This document shows, one piece after another, positions 24,599-34,977 of a stretch of DNA of 64,000 nt. The notes beneath the pieces were generated by a model. The model saw nothing but the letters and a program-made list of their open reading frames with translations. It had not been told where the DNA came from and searched no databases. The stretch is taken from NCBI GenBank assembly GCA_028281665.1, contig JANQJK010000003.1, positions 118,441-182,440 of the forward strand, read 5' to 3'. Both the position numbers and the translations under genes were made by a program. This DNA comes from Hyphococcus sp. GTDB taxonomy: Bacteria > Pseudomonadota > Alphaproteobacteria > Caulobacterales > Parvularculaceae. How positions within the stretch are numbered: the stretch's first letter is position 1; the number at the start of each line of letters is the position of its first letter.

Positions 24599-26422
24599 AT
24601 GTGCGGGATAGTCGGCATACTCGGTCGTGAAGACGTTGCGACGCCGATCCTTGAGGCGCTGCGCCGTCTTGAGTATCGCGGCTATGACTCCGCCGGCATC
24701 GCGACCATTCATGACGGCGAGATCGTCCGCCGTCGCGCCGCCGGAAAACTCGACGCGCTGCACGGCAAGCTCGCAGGCGAACCGCTCGCCGGGCGTGCCG
24801 GGATCGGGCATACGCGCTGGGCGACCCACGGGCCGCCGATCGACGCAAACGCCCATCCCCACGCCACCGATCGCGTCGGCATCGTTCATAACGGGATCAT
24901 CGAAAATTTCCGCGAGCTGCGCGACGAACTCGCCGCCAAGGGCCGGAACTTTCAGTCAGCAACGGACTCCGAGGTGATCGCACAAATGATCACCGCCTGT
25001 CTGGATGAAGAGAGCGCCGCACCGATTGAGGCGTTTCGAAAAATGCTTGCGCGCATTCGCGGTGCGTTTGCGATTGCGGCGGTATTCGCCGGCGAAGAGG
25101 ATCTTATTCTCGCCGCCCGCAAGGGCAGCCCGCTCGCCATTGGCCGCGGCGATGGCGAAATGTTCGTCGGGTCCGACGCGTTTGCGCTGGCGCCCTTCAC
25201 CAACCGCGTGACCTATCTCGACGAAGGCGATCACGCCGTCATCACGCGTGCCGGTTTTGAAATTTTTGACGGCGCCGGCGCTGCGGTAAAGCGCCGGGAA
25301 ATCATATCGTCCGCCTCCGACGCTATGGTCGACAAGGACGGGCATCGCCATTTTATGGCGAAGGAAATCCATGAGCAGCCCGAGGTCGTCGGCCATACGC
25401 TGGCGCGCTTTGTCGATCCGACGAACGCTTCCTTACGCGATTTCGCGGGCGGCTTTGATTTCCAGAAACTCGACCGGCTGATCATTTCCGCCTGCGGCAC
25501 GGCCTATTATGCGGGGCTGATCGCGAAATACTGGTTCGAGAAATGGGCGCGCCTGCCCGTTGAGATCGATATCGCGTCGGAGCTTCGTTATCGCGACGTT
25601 CCCTATGCGGAAAATGGCGGCGCGATCTTCGTCTCCCAGTCCGGTGAAACAGCCGACACGCTGGCGGCGCTGAGGGAGGCCAGGGCTCACGGTCAGCGCA
25701 TCGGCGCGGTCGTCAACGTCGCTGAATCGAGCATCGCCCGGGAAGCGGACGATATCTTCCAGATCAGCGCGGGCCCGGAGATCGGCGTTGCATCTACAAA
25801 AGCGTTCACCTGCCAGCTTGTCGCGCTCGCCTGCCTCGCCGTGAAGGCGGGGGCTGATCGAGGCGTCCTCTCCAAGGACGATCAGTCGGGGCTTGTCGCC
25901 GCATTGATGGAGACGCCGCGGCTCATCGCCGAGGCGTTGCAGCAGGAAACGGCGATTGAGAAAATTTCTGCGGATCTCTCAAAGGCGCGGGACATTCTAT
26001 ACGTTGGACGAGGGGTGAGCTTTCCGATTGCTCTCGAAGGCGCGCTGAAGCTGAAGGAGATTTCCTATATCCATGCGGAAGGATACGCCGCCGGCGAGTT
26101 GAAACACGGACCGATTGCGTTGATCGACGAGCATGTGCCCGTCGTCGTCGTTGCGCCAAGCGACCGGCACTACGAAAAGACGATTTCAAACATGCATGAA
26201 ATTATCGCGCGTGGCGGGCGCCCGCTGCTGATTTCGGACCGGCGCGGCATCAAGGCCGCCGGGGAGGTCTGGGCGGCGATCGAGACGCCAGACGCCCATC
26301 CCATGCTGTCGCCGCTCGTCTATGCGGTTCCCGTTCAGTTGCTCGCCTACTTTGCCGCGACGGCGAAGGGCACCGATGTCGACCAGCCCCGCAACCTCGC
26401 AAAATCCGTGACCGTTGAATAA
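24599..26422 (+). CDS. glmS: Glutamine-fructose-6-phosphate aminotransferase
   Basis: 607 aa, the usual size. It starts MCGIVGILGR with the catalytic Cys2 of the class II amidotransferase domain; IGHTRWATHGPP and HNGIIENF follow. Two SIS domains hold SACGTAYYAG, FVSQSGETADTLAALRE, and ASTKAFTCQL; the end DQPRNLAKSVTVE is diagnostic. It makes glucosamine-6-phosphate from fructose-6-phosphate and glutamine, feeding UDP-GlcNAc, peptidoglycan and lipid A. It starts 185 bases after tRNA-His and ends 5 bases before a convergent gene. No glmS ribozyme is visible, as expected in Proteobacteria. Confidence 0.97.
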   Translation: MCGIVGILGREDVATPILEALRRLEYRGYDSAGIATIHDGEIVRRRAAGKLDALHGKLAGEPLAGRAGIGHTRWATHGPPIDANAHPHATDRVGIVHNGIIENFRELRDELAAKGRNFQSATDSEVIAQMITACLDEESAAPIEAFRKMLARIRGAFAIAAVFAGEEDLILAARKGSPLAIGRGDGEMFVGSDAFALAPFTNRVTYLDEGDHAVITRAGFEIFDGAGAAVKRREIISSASDAMVDKDGHRHFMAKEIHEQPEVVGHTLARFVDPTNASLRDFAGGFDFQKLDRLIISACGTAYYAGLIAKYWFEKWARLPVEIDIASELRYRDVPYAENGGAIFVSQSGETADTLAALREARAHGQRIGAVVNVAESSIAREADDIFQISAGPEIGVASTKAFTCQLVALACLAVKAGADRGVLSKDDQSGLVAALMETPRLIAEALQQETAIEKISADLSKARDILYVGRGVSFPIALEGALKLKEISYIHAEGYAAGELKHGPIALIDEHVPVVVVAPSDRHYEKTISNMHEIIARGGRPLLISDRRGIKAAGEVWAAIETPDAHPMLSPLVYAVPVQLLAYFAATAKGTDVDQPRNLAKSVTVE

Positions 26423-26427
26423 GGCGC

Positions 26428-27036
26428 CTAGGGCCTGACGTCCCATTCCGCGACGACGGCGTTGTTGCCGTTCAATTCGATTCGACCGAACGCCCCCGTG
26501 CGCAGCTTCTTCGGAAATTCGGGCCGGACGGCGTCAGCGGCGTCCAGCGCAAATCGCGCCACGCCGTTGCTGGTGACCGCAAGCGCGACGCAATCGGGTT
26601 CGGTTTCGCGAATGCGCGCGAACAGGTCGCGCCACGCCGCGATCAGGCCTTCCGGATCGACGTCCCATCCGGGCGGCGGGATGGATGCGGCGTTCCATTG
26701 ATCCAGCGCGTCCTTGCCGATGCGCGCGATAACGCTGGCTTCCGGCTGGTTTTCATCGGGGCCATAGTCGATTTCCAGGAGCGCGGGTTCCGGCGCAATG
26801 CTGCAACGGCCGCGCGCATGTCTGGCGATGGCCTGGGCGGTTTCCATGGTTCGCCTTAGGGGCGCTGCGTAGATATGCGCGAACGTTATGCCATGTCCGG
26901 AGAAATATGCGCCAAGCTGATCGGCTTGCGCCCGGCCGGATTGCGACAGCGGCAGATCCGTGCGCCGCCCGATGCGTGTCGGCGTATCGCCGTCGTCGAA
27001 CGTGTTTCCATGTCGCGCAGCAAACAGCGTCGCCAT
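26428..27036 (-). CDS. Histidine-phosphatase-family protein lacking second catalytic His
   Basis: 202 aa. N-terminal ARHGNTFDDGDTPTRIGRRTDLPLS is the phosphoglycerate-mutase/RHG motif with the phospho-acceptor His and Arg; IYAAPLRRTMETAQAIA gives the second Arg. The later position that is normally VTHGG-x-x-R reads VTSNGVARF, so the usual second catalytic His is replaced by Ser-Asn. The product may be inactive or altered. It overlaps the kdsB stop by one base, so it probably works with Kdo synthesis, perhaps as a Kdo-8-phosphate phosphatase-like protein, though KdsC is from a different family. Confidence 0.8.
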   Translation of the reverse strand: MATLFAARHGNTFDDGDTPTRIGRRTDLPLSQSGRAQADQLGAYFSGHGITFAHIYAAPLRRTMETAQAIARHARGRCSIAPEPALLEIDYGPDENQPEASVIARIGKDALDQWNAASIPPPGWDVDPEGLIAAWRDLFARIRETEPDCVALAVTSNGVARFALDAADAVRPEFPKKLRTGAFGRIELNGNNAVVAEWDVRP

Positions 27037-27854
27037 CAGTCGACAACGCCCGGATCGCCGAGTTCGTCGATCATCCTGTTCAGCCGTTCAAGATCGGCGG
27101 GGGTGTCGATCCCGCTGGTGGAAACGGCTTGCGGCTCCACGAGAACGCAATGCACGGACATGCCGTTCTCGATCATTCTCAATTGTTCGAGGCCCTCAAT
27201 TTGTTCGTAGCGGGACGGCGGCGTTGCCGTAAATTTGTGAAGCGCCGCGCGGGTAAAGCCGTAAAGGCCCACATGTCGGTAAACCGGGGAAAGCGCCGAT
27301 TGCTGTCGGAGCGCAGTTTCATCTCGAATGGCGGGAATGATCGCCTTCGAAAACCACAACGCCTTGCCGGCCGGGTCTAAGACGCAAGTCGTGCCGCTTG
27401 CGGGCGACGTGCGTTTGGCGTCGCGTAGCGCGTCGAGCCCCGCCCAGTCGAGGCGAATGCACGGGGTCGCCGCATCGATCGCGCTCTGGCGCAACGCGTC
27501 GGCCGTCGCGGTCAGATAGTGGACCGGCGTGAATGGCGCATCTCCCTGAAGGTTAACGACGAATTTGCACTCTGGCGCGAATTTTTCCGCCGCCTCCAGG
27601 GCGCGGTCGGACCCGCTCCGGCAGGCGGGGTTCGTCATGATGGCGGGCGCGTCAATCCCGGCGCAGTGATCGGCTATGCGCTGATCGTCGGTCGCGACCA
27701 CAAATGCGGCGTCCGACATCTTCGCCGCCGCGGCGCGCGCTTGAGCGGCGACCCGCTGCAACATGGTCTGCCCGGCGATTTCCGCCAGAGGCTTGCCGGG
27801 AAAGCGTGTTGATCCGTATCGGGCCGGGATGACGATAAGCGTTTCGACGGCCAT
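27036..27854 (-). CDS. kdsB: 3-deoxy-manno-octulosonate cytidylyltransferase
   Basis: 272 aa. IPARYGSTRFPGKPLAEI start, VATDDQRIADHC, NPACRSGSD, FVVNLQGDAPF, and near the end YRHVGLYGFTRAALHKF and EQIEGLEQLRMIENG, all KdsB signatures. It makes CMP-Kdo for LPS inner-core/lipid A. The operon order is kdsA, kdsB, phosphatase-like (leftward). Confidence 0.95.
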   Translation of the reverse strand: MAVETLIVIPARYGSTRFPGKPLAEIAGQTMLQRVAAQARAAAAKMSDAAFVVATDDQRIADHCAGIDAPAIMTNPACRSGSDRALEAAEKFAPECKFVVNLQGDAPFTPVHYLTATADALRQSAIDAATPCIRLDWAGLDALRDAKRTSPASGTTCVLDPAGKALWFSKAIIPAIRDETALRQQSALSPVYRHVGLYGFTRAALHKFTATPPSRYEQIEGLEQLRMIENGMSVHCVLVEPQAVSTSGIDTPADLERLNRMIDELGDPGVVD

Positions 27855-27868
27855 TGTCCTTTACCGCC

Positions 27869-28744
27869 TTACGCCGGAAATCCGTGGATCGATGAACGCG
27901 CCTTGGCGATTGCGTCTATCTCCTTCAGTTCCGACAGCAACGCAGACATCTGTTTCAGTGGAACCATGTTCGCGCCGTCGGAAGGCGCCGCATCCGGGTT
28001 GTCATGGGTTTCCATAAAAACGCCGGAAACGCCGACGGCGACGGCGGCCCGCGCAAGCGTGGGGACCATGTGGCGTTGCCCGCCCGATGCGCCGCCAAGG
28101 CCGCCGGGCTGTTGCACCGAATGGGTTGCGTCGAAGATGACCGGCGCGCCGGGGTCAGCCGTCATTGTCGGGATGGCGCGAAAATCCGTGACCAGCGTGT
28201 TATAGCCGAAACTTGCGCCCCGTTCTGTCAAGAGCACGTTCCGATTGCCGGCGTCGACGACCTTGGCGACCACATGGCTCATGTCCCACGGCGCCAGAAA
28301 CTGCCCCTTCTTGATTTTGACGACGCGGCCTGTTTTCGCTGCGGCAACCAACAGGTCGGTCTGGCGGCACAGGAATGCCGGTATCTGAAGCACGTCCACC
28401 GCCTCGGCGACGGCGGCGCACTGGTCCGGCTGATGGACGTCGGTGACGACGGGCAGGCTGAGGGTTTCGCGAATTTCCGCAAACACGGGCAAGGCCTCCT
28501 TAAGGCCCGCGCCGCGCACTGCGCCGGCGCTGGTGCGGTTGGCCTTGTCGAAAGACGTCTTGAAGACGAGACCGATATCCAGCGCCTCGGCGATCTCCTT
28601 CAGCGCGCCGGCCATTTCCAGCGCGTGCGCCCGGCTCTCAAGCGCGCAGGGGCCCGCAAACAGCGTAAATCGCTCCGCCGGGCCGATCCGCAATTTGCGG
28701 GACGGGGCCGCGATTTCGACAATGGGGTTCGGCGATGGCGGCAT
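27869..28744 (-). CDS. kdsA: 3-deoxy-8-phosphooctulonate synthase
   Basis: 291 aa. FAGPCALESR, FKTSFDKANRTS, TDVHQPDQC, VKIKKGQFLAPWDM, TERGASFGYNTLVTDFRA, DATHSVQQPGG, and FMETHDNPDAAPSDGANM are all KdsA landmarks. It condenses PEP with arabinose-5-phosphate to Kdo-8-phosphate. First gene of the leftward kds operon, 14 bases from kdsB, and divergent from kdsD, whose product supplies its substrate. Confidence 0.96.
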   Translation of the reverse strand: MPPSPNPIVEIAAPSRKLRIGPAERFTLFAGPCALESRAHALEMAGALKEIAEALDIGLVFKTSFDKANRTSAGAVRGAGLKEALPVFAEIRETLSLPVVTDVHQPDQCAAVAEAVDVLQIPAFLCRQTDLLVAAAKTGRVVKIKKGQFLAPWDMSHVVAKVVDAGNRNVLLTERGASFGYNTLVTDFRAIPTMTADPGAPVIFDATHSVQQPGGLGGASGGQRHMVPTLARAAVAVGVSGVFMETHDNPDAAPSDGANMVPLKQMSALLSELKEIDAIAKARSSIHGFPA

Positions 28745-28872
28745 TGCGCGGATAGCCCTTTTCTTTCATTGCTGCCCGGAAGGGCGACATATGATAGACG
28801 GGTCCGACCCTTTGCAACAGCGCGAAACTTTGCCAGACAAATTGCTCAAACGGTCCGGGCGAACATCGATTT

Positions 28873-29847
28873 ATGAACAGATTTAACGATATGGCGGCCG
28901 ATGTCGTCGAGACGGAAATCGCGGGATTGTCGGCCCTCGCCGCCCGGCTGCGCGACGACAAGAGCGATCTCGCTGCGGCGGTGAACGACGCGGTTGCCCG
29001 AATCGCCGCGCTCAAGGGCCGGCTCATCCTGACCGGCATGGGCAAGTCCGGTCATGTGGCGCGAAAGATCGCCGCCACTTTCGCATCGACCGGCACGGCG
29101 GCGACCTTCGTGCACCCGGCTGAAGCCAGCCATGGCGACCTCGGCATGATCGCCCGCGAAGACATTGTGCTGGCGCTTTCCAATTCCGGCGAGACGGAGG
29201 AGCTGCGCGACATTCTGGCTTTTGCGCAGCGATTCGCGATTCCGCTTATCGTGATGACGACCGGCGCGGGTTCGACCCTGGCGCAAGCGGGCGATGTGCG
29301 CCTCGTGCTGCCCAGGGCGACGGAGGCGGGGGCGTCAACACCGGCTCCGACAACGACCACGACGATGATGATGGCGCTGGGTGATGCGCTGGCTGTCGCG
29401 CTTCTCCGCAAGAAAGGCGTCACGGCGCAGGACTTTAAAGCATTCCATCCTGGCGGACGGCTCGGCGCCGCGCTGAAGCGCGTTACCGATTTGATGCATC
29501 ACAAGGAAATGCCTCTGTGCAATGGCGATGACGCCGTGGAAACCGCCGTCGACATCATCTCAAGTTCCGGCTTTGGGTGTGTGGGCGTTGTTGATGCTGA
29601 CGGCGTTCTTGTTGGGATGGTGACCGACGGGGATCTTCGCCGCCATTTCACGAGGTCGCTTAAAGGCGCCCGCGTCGCCGACATCATGACGGAAAACCCC
29701 CATGTGGTCGGCGAAACCAGCGTCGCCGCCGAAGCGCTCGCCCTGTTCTCCGACCGCAAGATTACCGCTGTTTTTATTGTTGACGGCGAGCGCCGCCCTC
29801 TCGGGCTATTGCACGTTCACGACTGCCTGGAAGTCGGCGTTGTCTGA
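28873..29847 (+). CDS. kdsD: D-arabinose-5-phosphate isomerase (SIS + CBS domains)
   Basis: 324 aa. SIS domain about residues 35-180 with LTGMGKSGHVARKIAATFASTG, HGDLGMI, ALSNSGETEEL and the PAPTTTTTMMMALGDALAV region. Two CBS domains follow at about 205-320, with LMHHKEMPLC and DIMTENPHVV. It interconverts ribulose-5-phosphate and arabinose-5-phosphate, the first Kdo step. It faces kdsA across a ~130-bp divergent promoter region, so the whole Kdo pathway to CMP-Kdo is in this spot, except for a standard KdsC phosphatase. Confidence 0.95.
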   Translation: MNRFNDMAADVVETEIAGLSALAARLRDDKSDLAAAVNDAVARIAALKGRLILTGMGKSGHVARKIAATFASTGTAATFVHPAEASHGDLGMIAREDIVLALSNSGETEELRDILAFAQRFAIPLIVMTTGAGSTLAQAGDVRLVLPRATEAGASTPAPTTTTTMMMALGDALAVALLRKKGVTAQDFKAFHPGGRLGAALKRVTDLMHHKEMPLCNGDDAVETAVDIISSSGFGCVGVVDADGVLVGMVTDGDLRRHFTRSLKGARVADIMTENPHVVGETSVAAEALALFSDRKITAVFIVDGERRPLGLLHVHDCLEVGVV

Positions 29848-29894
29848 CGGCGTCGACGGCAGGGCCCGATGCAGGCTCAACGGAGTCGTCCGCG

Positions 29895-30428
29895 CTACTC
29901 TTCGCCGACCGGTTCGGCTTCTTCACCGTCGCGATCGATTACAGTAGCCTCGCTCACGTCTGATTTGACCTGAACCGTCTGCTGGAACAGAAACTGTTCG
30001 TTCAGAAAGGCAAACCGCTCCATGACTCTGTCGGAGTCTTCCTCCGATCCGTAACCGCATGCCGCCATGTCGACAGATAACTTCTCATCTTCGTCGAGTT
30101 GTACATCGCGGCGGATGATCATCGGATGGGCGAAATGGTCGTCCTTGGTCATCGTGAAGGATACCGGTCCGGCCATATAAGCGACCTGTTCGGGCGTTTC
30201 CGTGACCAGTTCCATGCCGTCCATGGCGATTGCTTCGGCTTGCAGTTTCTCAAAGCCGAGCGGACAATCAAGCGTAAGATCGCCTGTCGAATAAACATGG
30301 AAGTCCTTTTGCGCGACGATCTCCGCTTTTTCGTCAGTGTCGGTTGCATCGTCCGATTTCTGGTCGGCGCAGGACGCCGCCGGGACCAGGGTCGCGAGTG
30401 CAAGAAATGCGGCGTTACTGAGCTTCAT
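29895..30428 (-). CDS. Putative lipoprotein, unknown function
   Basis: 177 aa. N-terminal MKLSNAAFLALATLVPAASC looks like a lipoprotein signal peptide with Cys20 as the lipidation site (lipobox AAS-C, weaker than consensus). The mature part is very acidic with a mixed alpha/beta composition; no domain recognised. It is convergent with kdsD and separated from rfbC by ~190 bases. Periplasmic or outer-membrane location is likely. Confidence 0.7.
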   Translation of the reverse strand: MKLSNAAFLALATLVPAASCADQKSDDATDTDEKAEIVAQKDFHVYSTGDLTLDCPLGFEKLQAEAIAMDGMELVTETPEQVAYMAGPVSFTMTKDDHFAHPMIIRRDVQLDEDEKLSVDMAACGYGSEEDSDRVMERFAFLNEQFLFQQTVQVKSDVSEATVIDRDGEEAEPVGEE

Positions 30429-30620
30429 GATTCGTCCTTTACGCTAGTTTTTCCATGCGCGGGCCTCGCCGATGCCGGCATTCAGCGCGGCCGAATGAAT
30501 AAGGATCGCCTCCGGCCTGTCAATCTATTCAAACGCTGTGCCAGAATGGGCGACTGCGACTTCCGGTTGCATGGATATCCGTCGTTCGCTCTGCGCGCCG
30601 CCGGCGCATTATGCGCCGAA

Positions 30621-31178
30621 CTAAATTGAGAACGGGCTTTCAAAGGCGCTGAAATCAACCGCCGAAGCGTCTTTTTCCGAGAGGATCACATTCTCCGCCG
30701 GCGCCGGCCAGGAGATGTTCAGGGACGGTGAGGCCCAGTGCACGGCGCCGTCAGACGCCTTGTCGTAGTAATTCGTCACCTTGTAGGCGACGATCGTATC
30801 GAGCTCAAGCGTCATAAACCCGTGCAGGAACCCCGCTGGCGCAAGGAGCTGCTTTCGGTTTGCGGCGGAGAGTTCTTCGCCAACCCATTTGCCATAGGTC
30901 GCCGAGCCCTTTCGTGCATCGACCGTCACGTCGTAGATTCGCCCCCGCACAACGCGTACGAGCTTCGTCTGTTCGAAGGGCGGGGCTTGAAAATGCAGCC
31001 CGCGAACCGTGAAGCGTTTTACCGATCTGGATTCGTTGTCCTGAACGAACAGGACGTCGGGCGTATGTTCGGCGTAGAGGCGGTGGCTGAATGTTTCGGA
31101 AAAAGCCCCGCGTGAGTCTTCAAATGCCGGCGGCACGAAGACTTTAACGTCAGGAATTGCCGTTTCGATTATGTCCAT
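30621..31178 (-). CDS. rfbC: dTDP-4-dehydrorhamnose 3,5-epimerase
   Basis: 185 aa. FVPPAFEDSRGAFSETF, RGLHFQAPPFEQTKLVRVVRG (catalytic His), RKGSATYGKWVG, LLAPAGFLHGFMTL, YKVTNYYDKASDGAVHW are the RmlC signatures. It follows rfbA by 15 bases. It provides dTDP-4-keto-L-rhamnose. The final reductase RfbD is not encoded in the window. Confidence 0.94.
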   Translation of the reverse strand: MDIIETAIPDVKVFVPPAFEDSRGAFSETFSHRLYAEHTPDVLFVQDNESRSVKRFTVRGLHFQAPPFEQTKLVRVVRGRIYDVTVDARKGSATYGKWVGEELSAANRKQLLAPAGFLHGFMTLELDTIVAYKVTNYYDKASDGAVHWASPSLNISWPAPAENVILSEKDASAVDFSAFESPFSI

Positions 31179-31193
31179 CCTACCGGTCCGTCG

Positions 31194-32065
<872 letters not shown>

Positions 32066-32069
<4 letters not shown>

Positions 32070-33130
32070 GGCGCGGTCCTGTGCTGATCGACAAGACCGA
32101 GGCGGCCGGTTTGGAAACCGCGTTTGCGGATCGCTTCCCACCACCACCGGTTTGACAGATACCAGTCGACCGTGCGCGTAAGGCCGTCGTCGATGCCGAC
32201 GGACGGACGCCAGCCGAGTTCGCGCTCGATTTTTGAGGCGTCGATGGCGTAACGCAAATCATGCCCGGGCCGATCCGTAACGAACTCTATCAGGTCGGCA
32301 TGGGGACGTCCCGCCGGCGCGGCCTCATCCATTTTTTCGCAGATCAGCCTGACAAGGTCGATATTTGCAAGCTCGCAATTTCCACCGACATTGTAGGTTT
32401 CGCCGAGCGCGCCTTTCTCCAGAACAAGCAGCAGCGCCTCTGCGTGGTCTTCAACAAAGAGCCAGTCGCGGACATTCTCGCCTGCGCCGTATACGGGGAT
32501 GGGCCGGCCCTCCAGCGCGGCGAGGATGACGACGGGAATGAGTTTTTCGGGAAACTGGCAGGGGCCGTAATTGTTGGAGCAATTGCTGGTAACGACGGGC
32601 AGGCCAAAGGTCTCGCCCCAGGCGCGCACCAGATGATCGGCGCTCGCTTTTGATGCGGAGTAGGGCGAATTCGGCTGGTAGGGGCTTTCTTCCGTGAACA
32701 GCCCATCGAGCCCAAGCGCGCCGTATACTTCGTCGGTGGAAACATGATGAAACCGAAACCGGTCCTTGCGCGCGCCGGCAAGGCTCTCGAAATAGCGCCG
32801 GCTCTCCGTAAGAAGCGTAAAGGCGCCGAAGATATTGGTTTCGATAAAGGCGCCCGGTCCATCGATTGAGCGGTCGACATGGGTCTCCGCGGCGAGGTGC
32901 ATGATCGCGTCGGGGGCATGGGTTTCGAGTGCGGCGCGAACCGCATCGCCGTCGCAGATGTCGCCCTGCACAAACGCATAGCCGGGCCGGTCGTTCCATC
33001 CTTTAAGATTGTCGGGATTGGCGGCGTAGGTCAGCTTGTCGAAATTGACGATTTCGATGCGGCGATCAAGCGCGGCGCGTATGACGGCCGAACCGATAAA
33101 CCCTGCGCCGCCTGTAATCAGTACCTTCAT
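32066..33130 (-). CDS. rfbB: dTDP-glucose 4,6-dehydratase
   Basis: 354 aa. [15 protein letters not shown] (NAD-binding), [28 protein letters not shown], the YSASKASAD YxxxK motif, [15 protein letters not shown] and the GDNVRDW-type [16 protein letters not shown] all mark RmlB. It converts dTDP-glucose to dTDP-4-keto-6-deoxyglucose. First gene of a B-A-C operon (leftward). Confidence 0.95.
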
Positions 33131-33292
33131 AGTCAGTCCGGCGAGTTGCCGCCCGGTTTGTCTCCGAGCCGGCGCCCGGTCGATTGTCGCGTTCCTGTCC
33201 CGCCGGTTTGCCGCCGGCGGATCGCATCATACCAGATATTGTTCAGAAATGGTCAATTGCGGACCTCTTCCATGTCGGGCTCTATGCCGGCC

Positions 33293-34036
33293 TTATGCCG
33301 GATCGTGCAGACGGGAAAGGACGCCGCCATCGGCGTAAATCGTCGCACCGGTCATGAACGACGCGTCCTTGCCGGCAAGGAAGACGGCAATTCTGGCGAT
33401 CTCCTCCGGGTCGGCGATGCGTTGCAGAGGGTGCACATCGGTCAGCGCCTGCATGGCCTTGGCGTCTCCGGCGAACCCGGCCTCAAGCATATCCGTGCGC
33501 GTCGCAGCCGGCGCCAGCGCGTTTACGCGCACCGCCGGGCCGAGGTCTATAGCGAGGGCCCGCGTCATGCCATGGAGCGCCGCTTTTGACGTGGCGTAGG
33601 CGGCGAAGCCCGGCTTCGTCGCCTCCGCGTGGACTGAGCCAATATTGAGGATGACGCCGCCGTCCTTTTCCAGATCGGGAAGGAAGGCTTTGGCGATCAG
33701 CATTGGCGCGACGACATTGACGTCGAGGGTTTCCAGGATTGCGTCAGCGGCAAGCGCGTCGAGTCTGCCGAGATGCTGCACGGCGGCATTGTTGATCACG
33801 GCGCGCAAGGGCGCGTCGCCGCAGGCCGCGCGAACTTTTTTCTCGAATTCGCTGATCGATTTCGGGGTCCGCGCGAAGTCGCCGATGTCCATTTGAACAA
33901 ATGACATCTCCGGCGTCGGCTTCGCTGCGGTCATGCGATCGACGCCGACAACGCGATCGCCATTCTTGATGAACGCGTCGACAAGGCGCGTGCCGATGCC
34001 GCCGTTGCAGCCTGTTATCAGTACGCTGCGTTTCAT
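33293..34036 (-). CDS. SDR-family oxidoreductase in CMP-sugar operon
   Basis: 247 aa. TGCNGGIGTRLVDAF (Rossmann TGxxxGIG), NNAAVQHLG, the catalytic YATSK and the usual ending IAVFLAGKDASFMTGATIYADGG. A classical short-chain dehydrogenase like FabG, but its place at the end of an ATGA-coupled operon with a 2-hydroxyacid dehydrogenase and a NeuA-like enzyme points to sugar metabolism, as with PtmA in flagellin glycosylation. The substrate is unknown. Confidence 0.85.
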   Translation of the reverse strand: MKRSVLITGCNGGIGTRLVDAFIKNGDRVVGVDRMTAAKPTPEMSFVQMDIGDFARTPKSISEFEKKVRAACGDAPLRAVINNAAVQHLGRLDALAADAILETLDVNVVAPMLIAKAFLPDLEKDGGVILNIGSVHAEATKPGFAAYATSKAALHGMTRALAIDLGPAVRVNALAPAATRTDMLEAGFAGDAKAMQALTDVHPLQRIADPEEIARIAVFLAGKDASFMTGATIYADGGVLSRLHDPA

Positions 34037-34977
34037 GTCCGGCTCCCGAGGAACTGTGCGATCTTCTCGATGGCGATGCGACTGACACGGCGAACGGCGT
34101 CGGCCGAATTGGAACCGTTATGAGACCCGAAAATGCATTGCTCAAACTGGCGCAGCGGATTGTTCGGCGCAAGAGGTTCGATCTCGAAAACATCGAGCGC
34201 CGCCGAATGAACAACGCCGCTTTCAAGCGCGGCGATGAGCGCAGTTTCATCTATGACCGGGCCCCTCGCGACATTGACAACCCTGACGCCCGGCTTCAAC
34301 AGGCTCGCGGTATCGGCGTTGAACATATGGCGTGTGGCCTCGTTGAGAGGGCAGGTGAAAATCAGAAAGTCAGCTTCGCCCAAACGCGCCGGCCATGTCG
34401 CCGTCTCTACATCGAGGCCCGCGACGGGTTTGTAGGCCGGGTCATAGACAACAATGTTCGCGCCGCAAGCAAGAAGTCGCTTCGCCGTTTGCGATCCGAT
34501 ATCGCCGAAGCCGACAAGCCCGACAGTGCGTCCGCCAAGAGAAATCCCGGTCGGTTTCGGCCATGCGTTCTGTGTGCGGATTTCCCGGTCTATGAAATAG
34601 GTCTCGCGGGCAAGGCCGATCGCATAGGCGATGGCGATATCAGCGACTTCGCTCCCGAAGACGCCGGGCGTGTTGATGACAGAAAGACCCGCATCCCGAA
34701 ATGCTTCGAAATCCACATTGTCAACGCCCACGCCCCATTTGACGGCTGCGCGCAGCTTGCCTGCCGCGCCTGCCTCGACAACGCGCCGCGTCGCCGGGTC
34801 GTCGCCGATGATCCAGCCATCGTAACTGGGAACCGTTTCGATCAGTTCGTCCTCTGACAGAACCTGCGAAACCTTCGCTGGCGTAAAGGCAAGACCGTTC
34901 TCCGCAAAGTCCGGCGCGAATTCACTGATCAGGCCAAGCATCGGCGGGCAGGTGACGAGGACGTTGGGGAGGGTCAT
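34033..34977 (-). CDS. D-isomer-specific 2-hydroxyacid dehydrogenase
   Basis: 314 aa. NAD-binding GLVGFGDIGSQTAKRL; NVARGPVIDETALI with the catalytic Arg; DVFEIEPLAPNNPL with the catalytic Glu; FGSHNGSNSADAVRR with the His. The N-terminal substrate domain is as in phosphoglycerate dehydrogenase. Coupled by ATGA overlaps to the genes on each side, so it acts on the same sugar acid. Its exact substrate cannot be read from the sequence. Confidence 0.87.
   Translation of the reverse strand: MTLPNVLVTCPPMLGLISEFAPDFAENGLAFTPAKVSQVLSEDELIETVPSYDGWIIGDDPATRRVVEAGAAGKLRAAVKWGVGVDNVDFEAFRDAGLSVINTPGVFGSEVADIAIAYAIGLARETYFIDREIRTQNAWPKPTGISLGGRTVGLVGFGDIGSQTAKRLLACGANIVVYDPAYKPVAGLDVETATWPARLGEADFLIFTCPLNEATRHMFNADTASLLKPGVRVVNVARGPVIDETALIAALESGVVHSAALDVFEIEPLAPNNPLRQFEQCIFGSHNGSNSADAVRRVSRIAIEKIAQFLGSRT

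Noticed and set aside
28004..28876. Plus-strand 290-codon frame opposite kdsA
   Set aside because: Shadow of the clearly identified kdsA gene.
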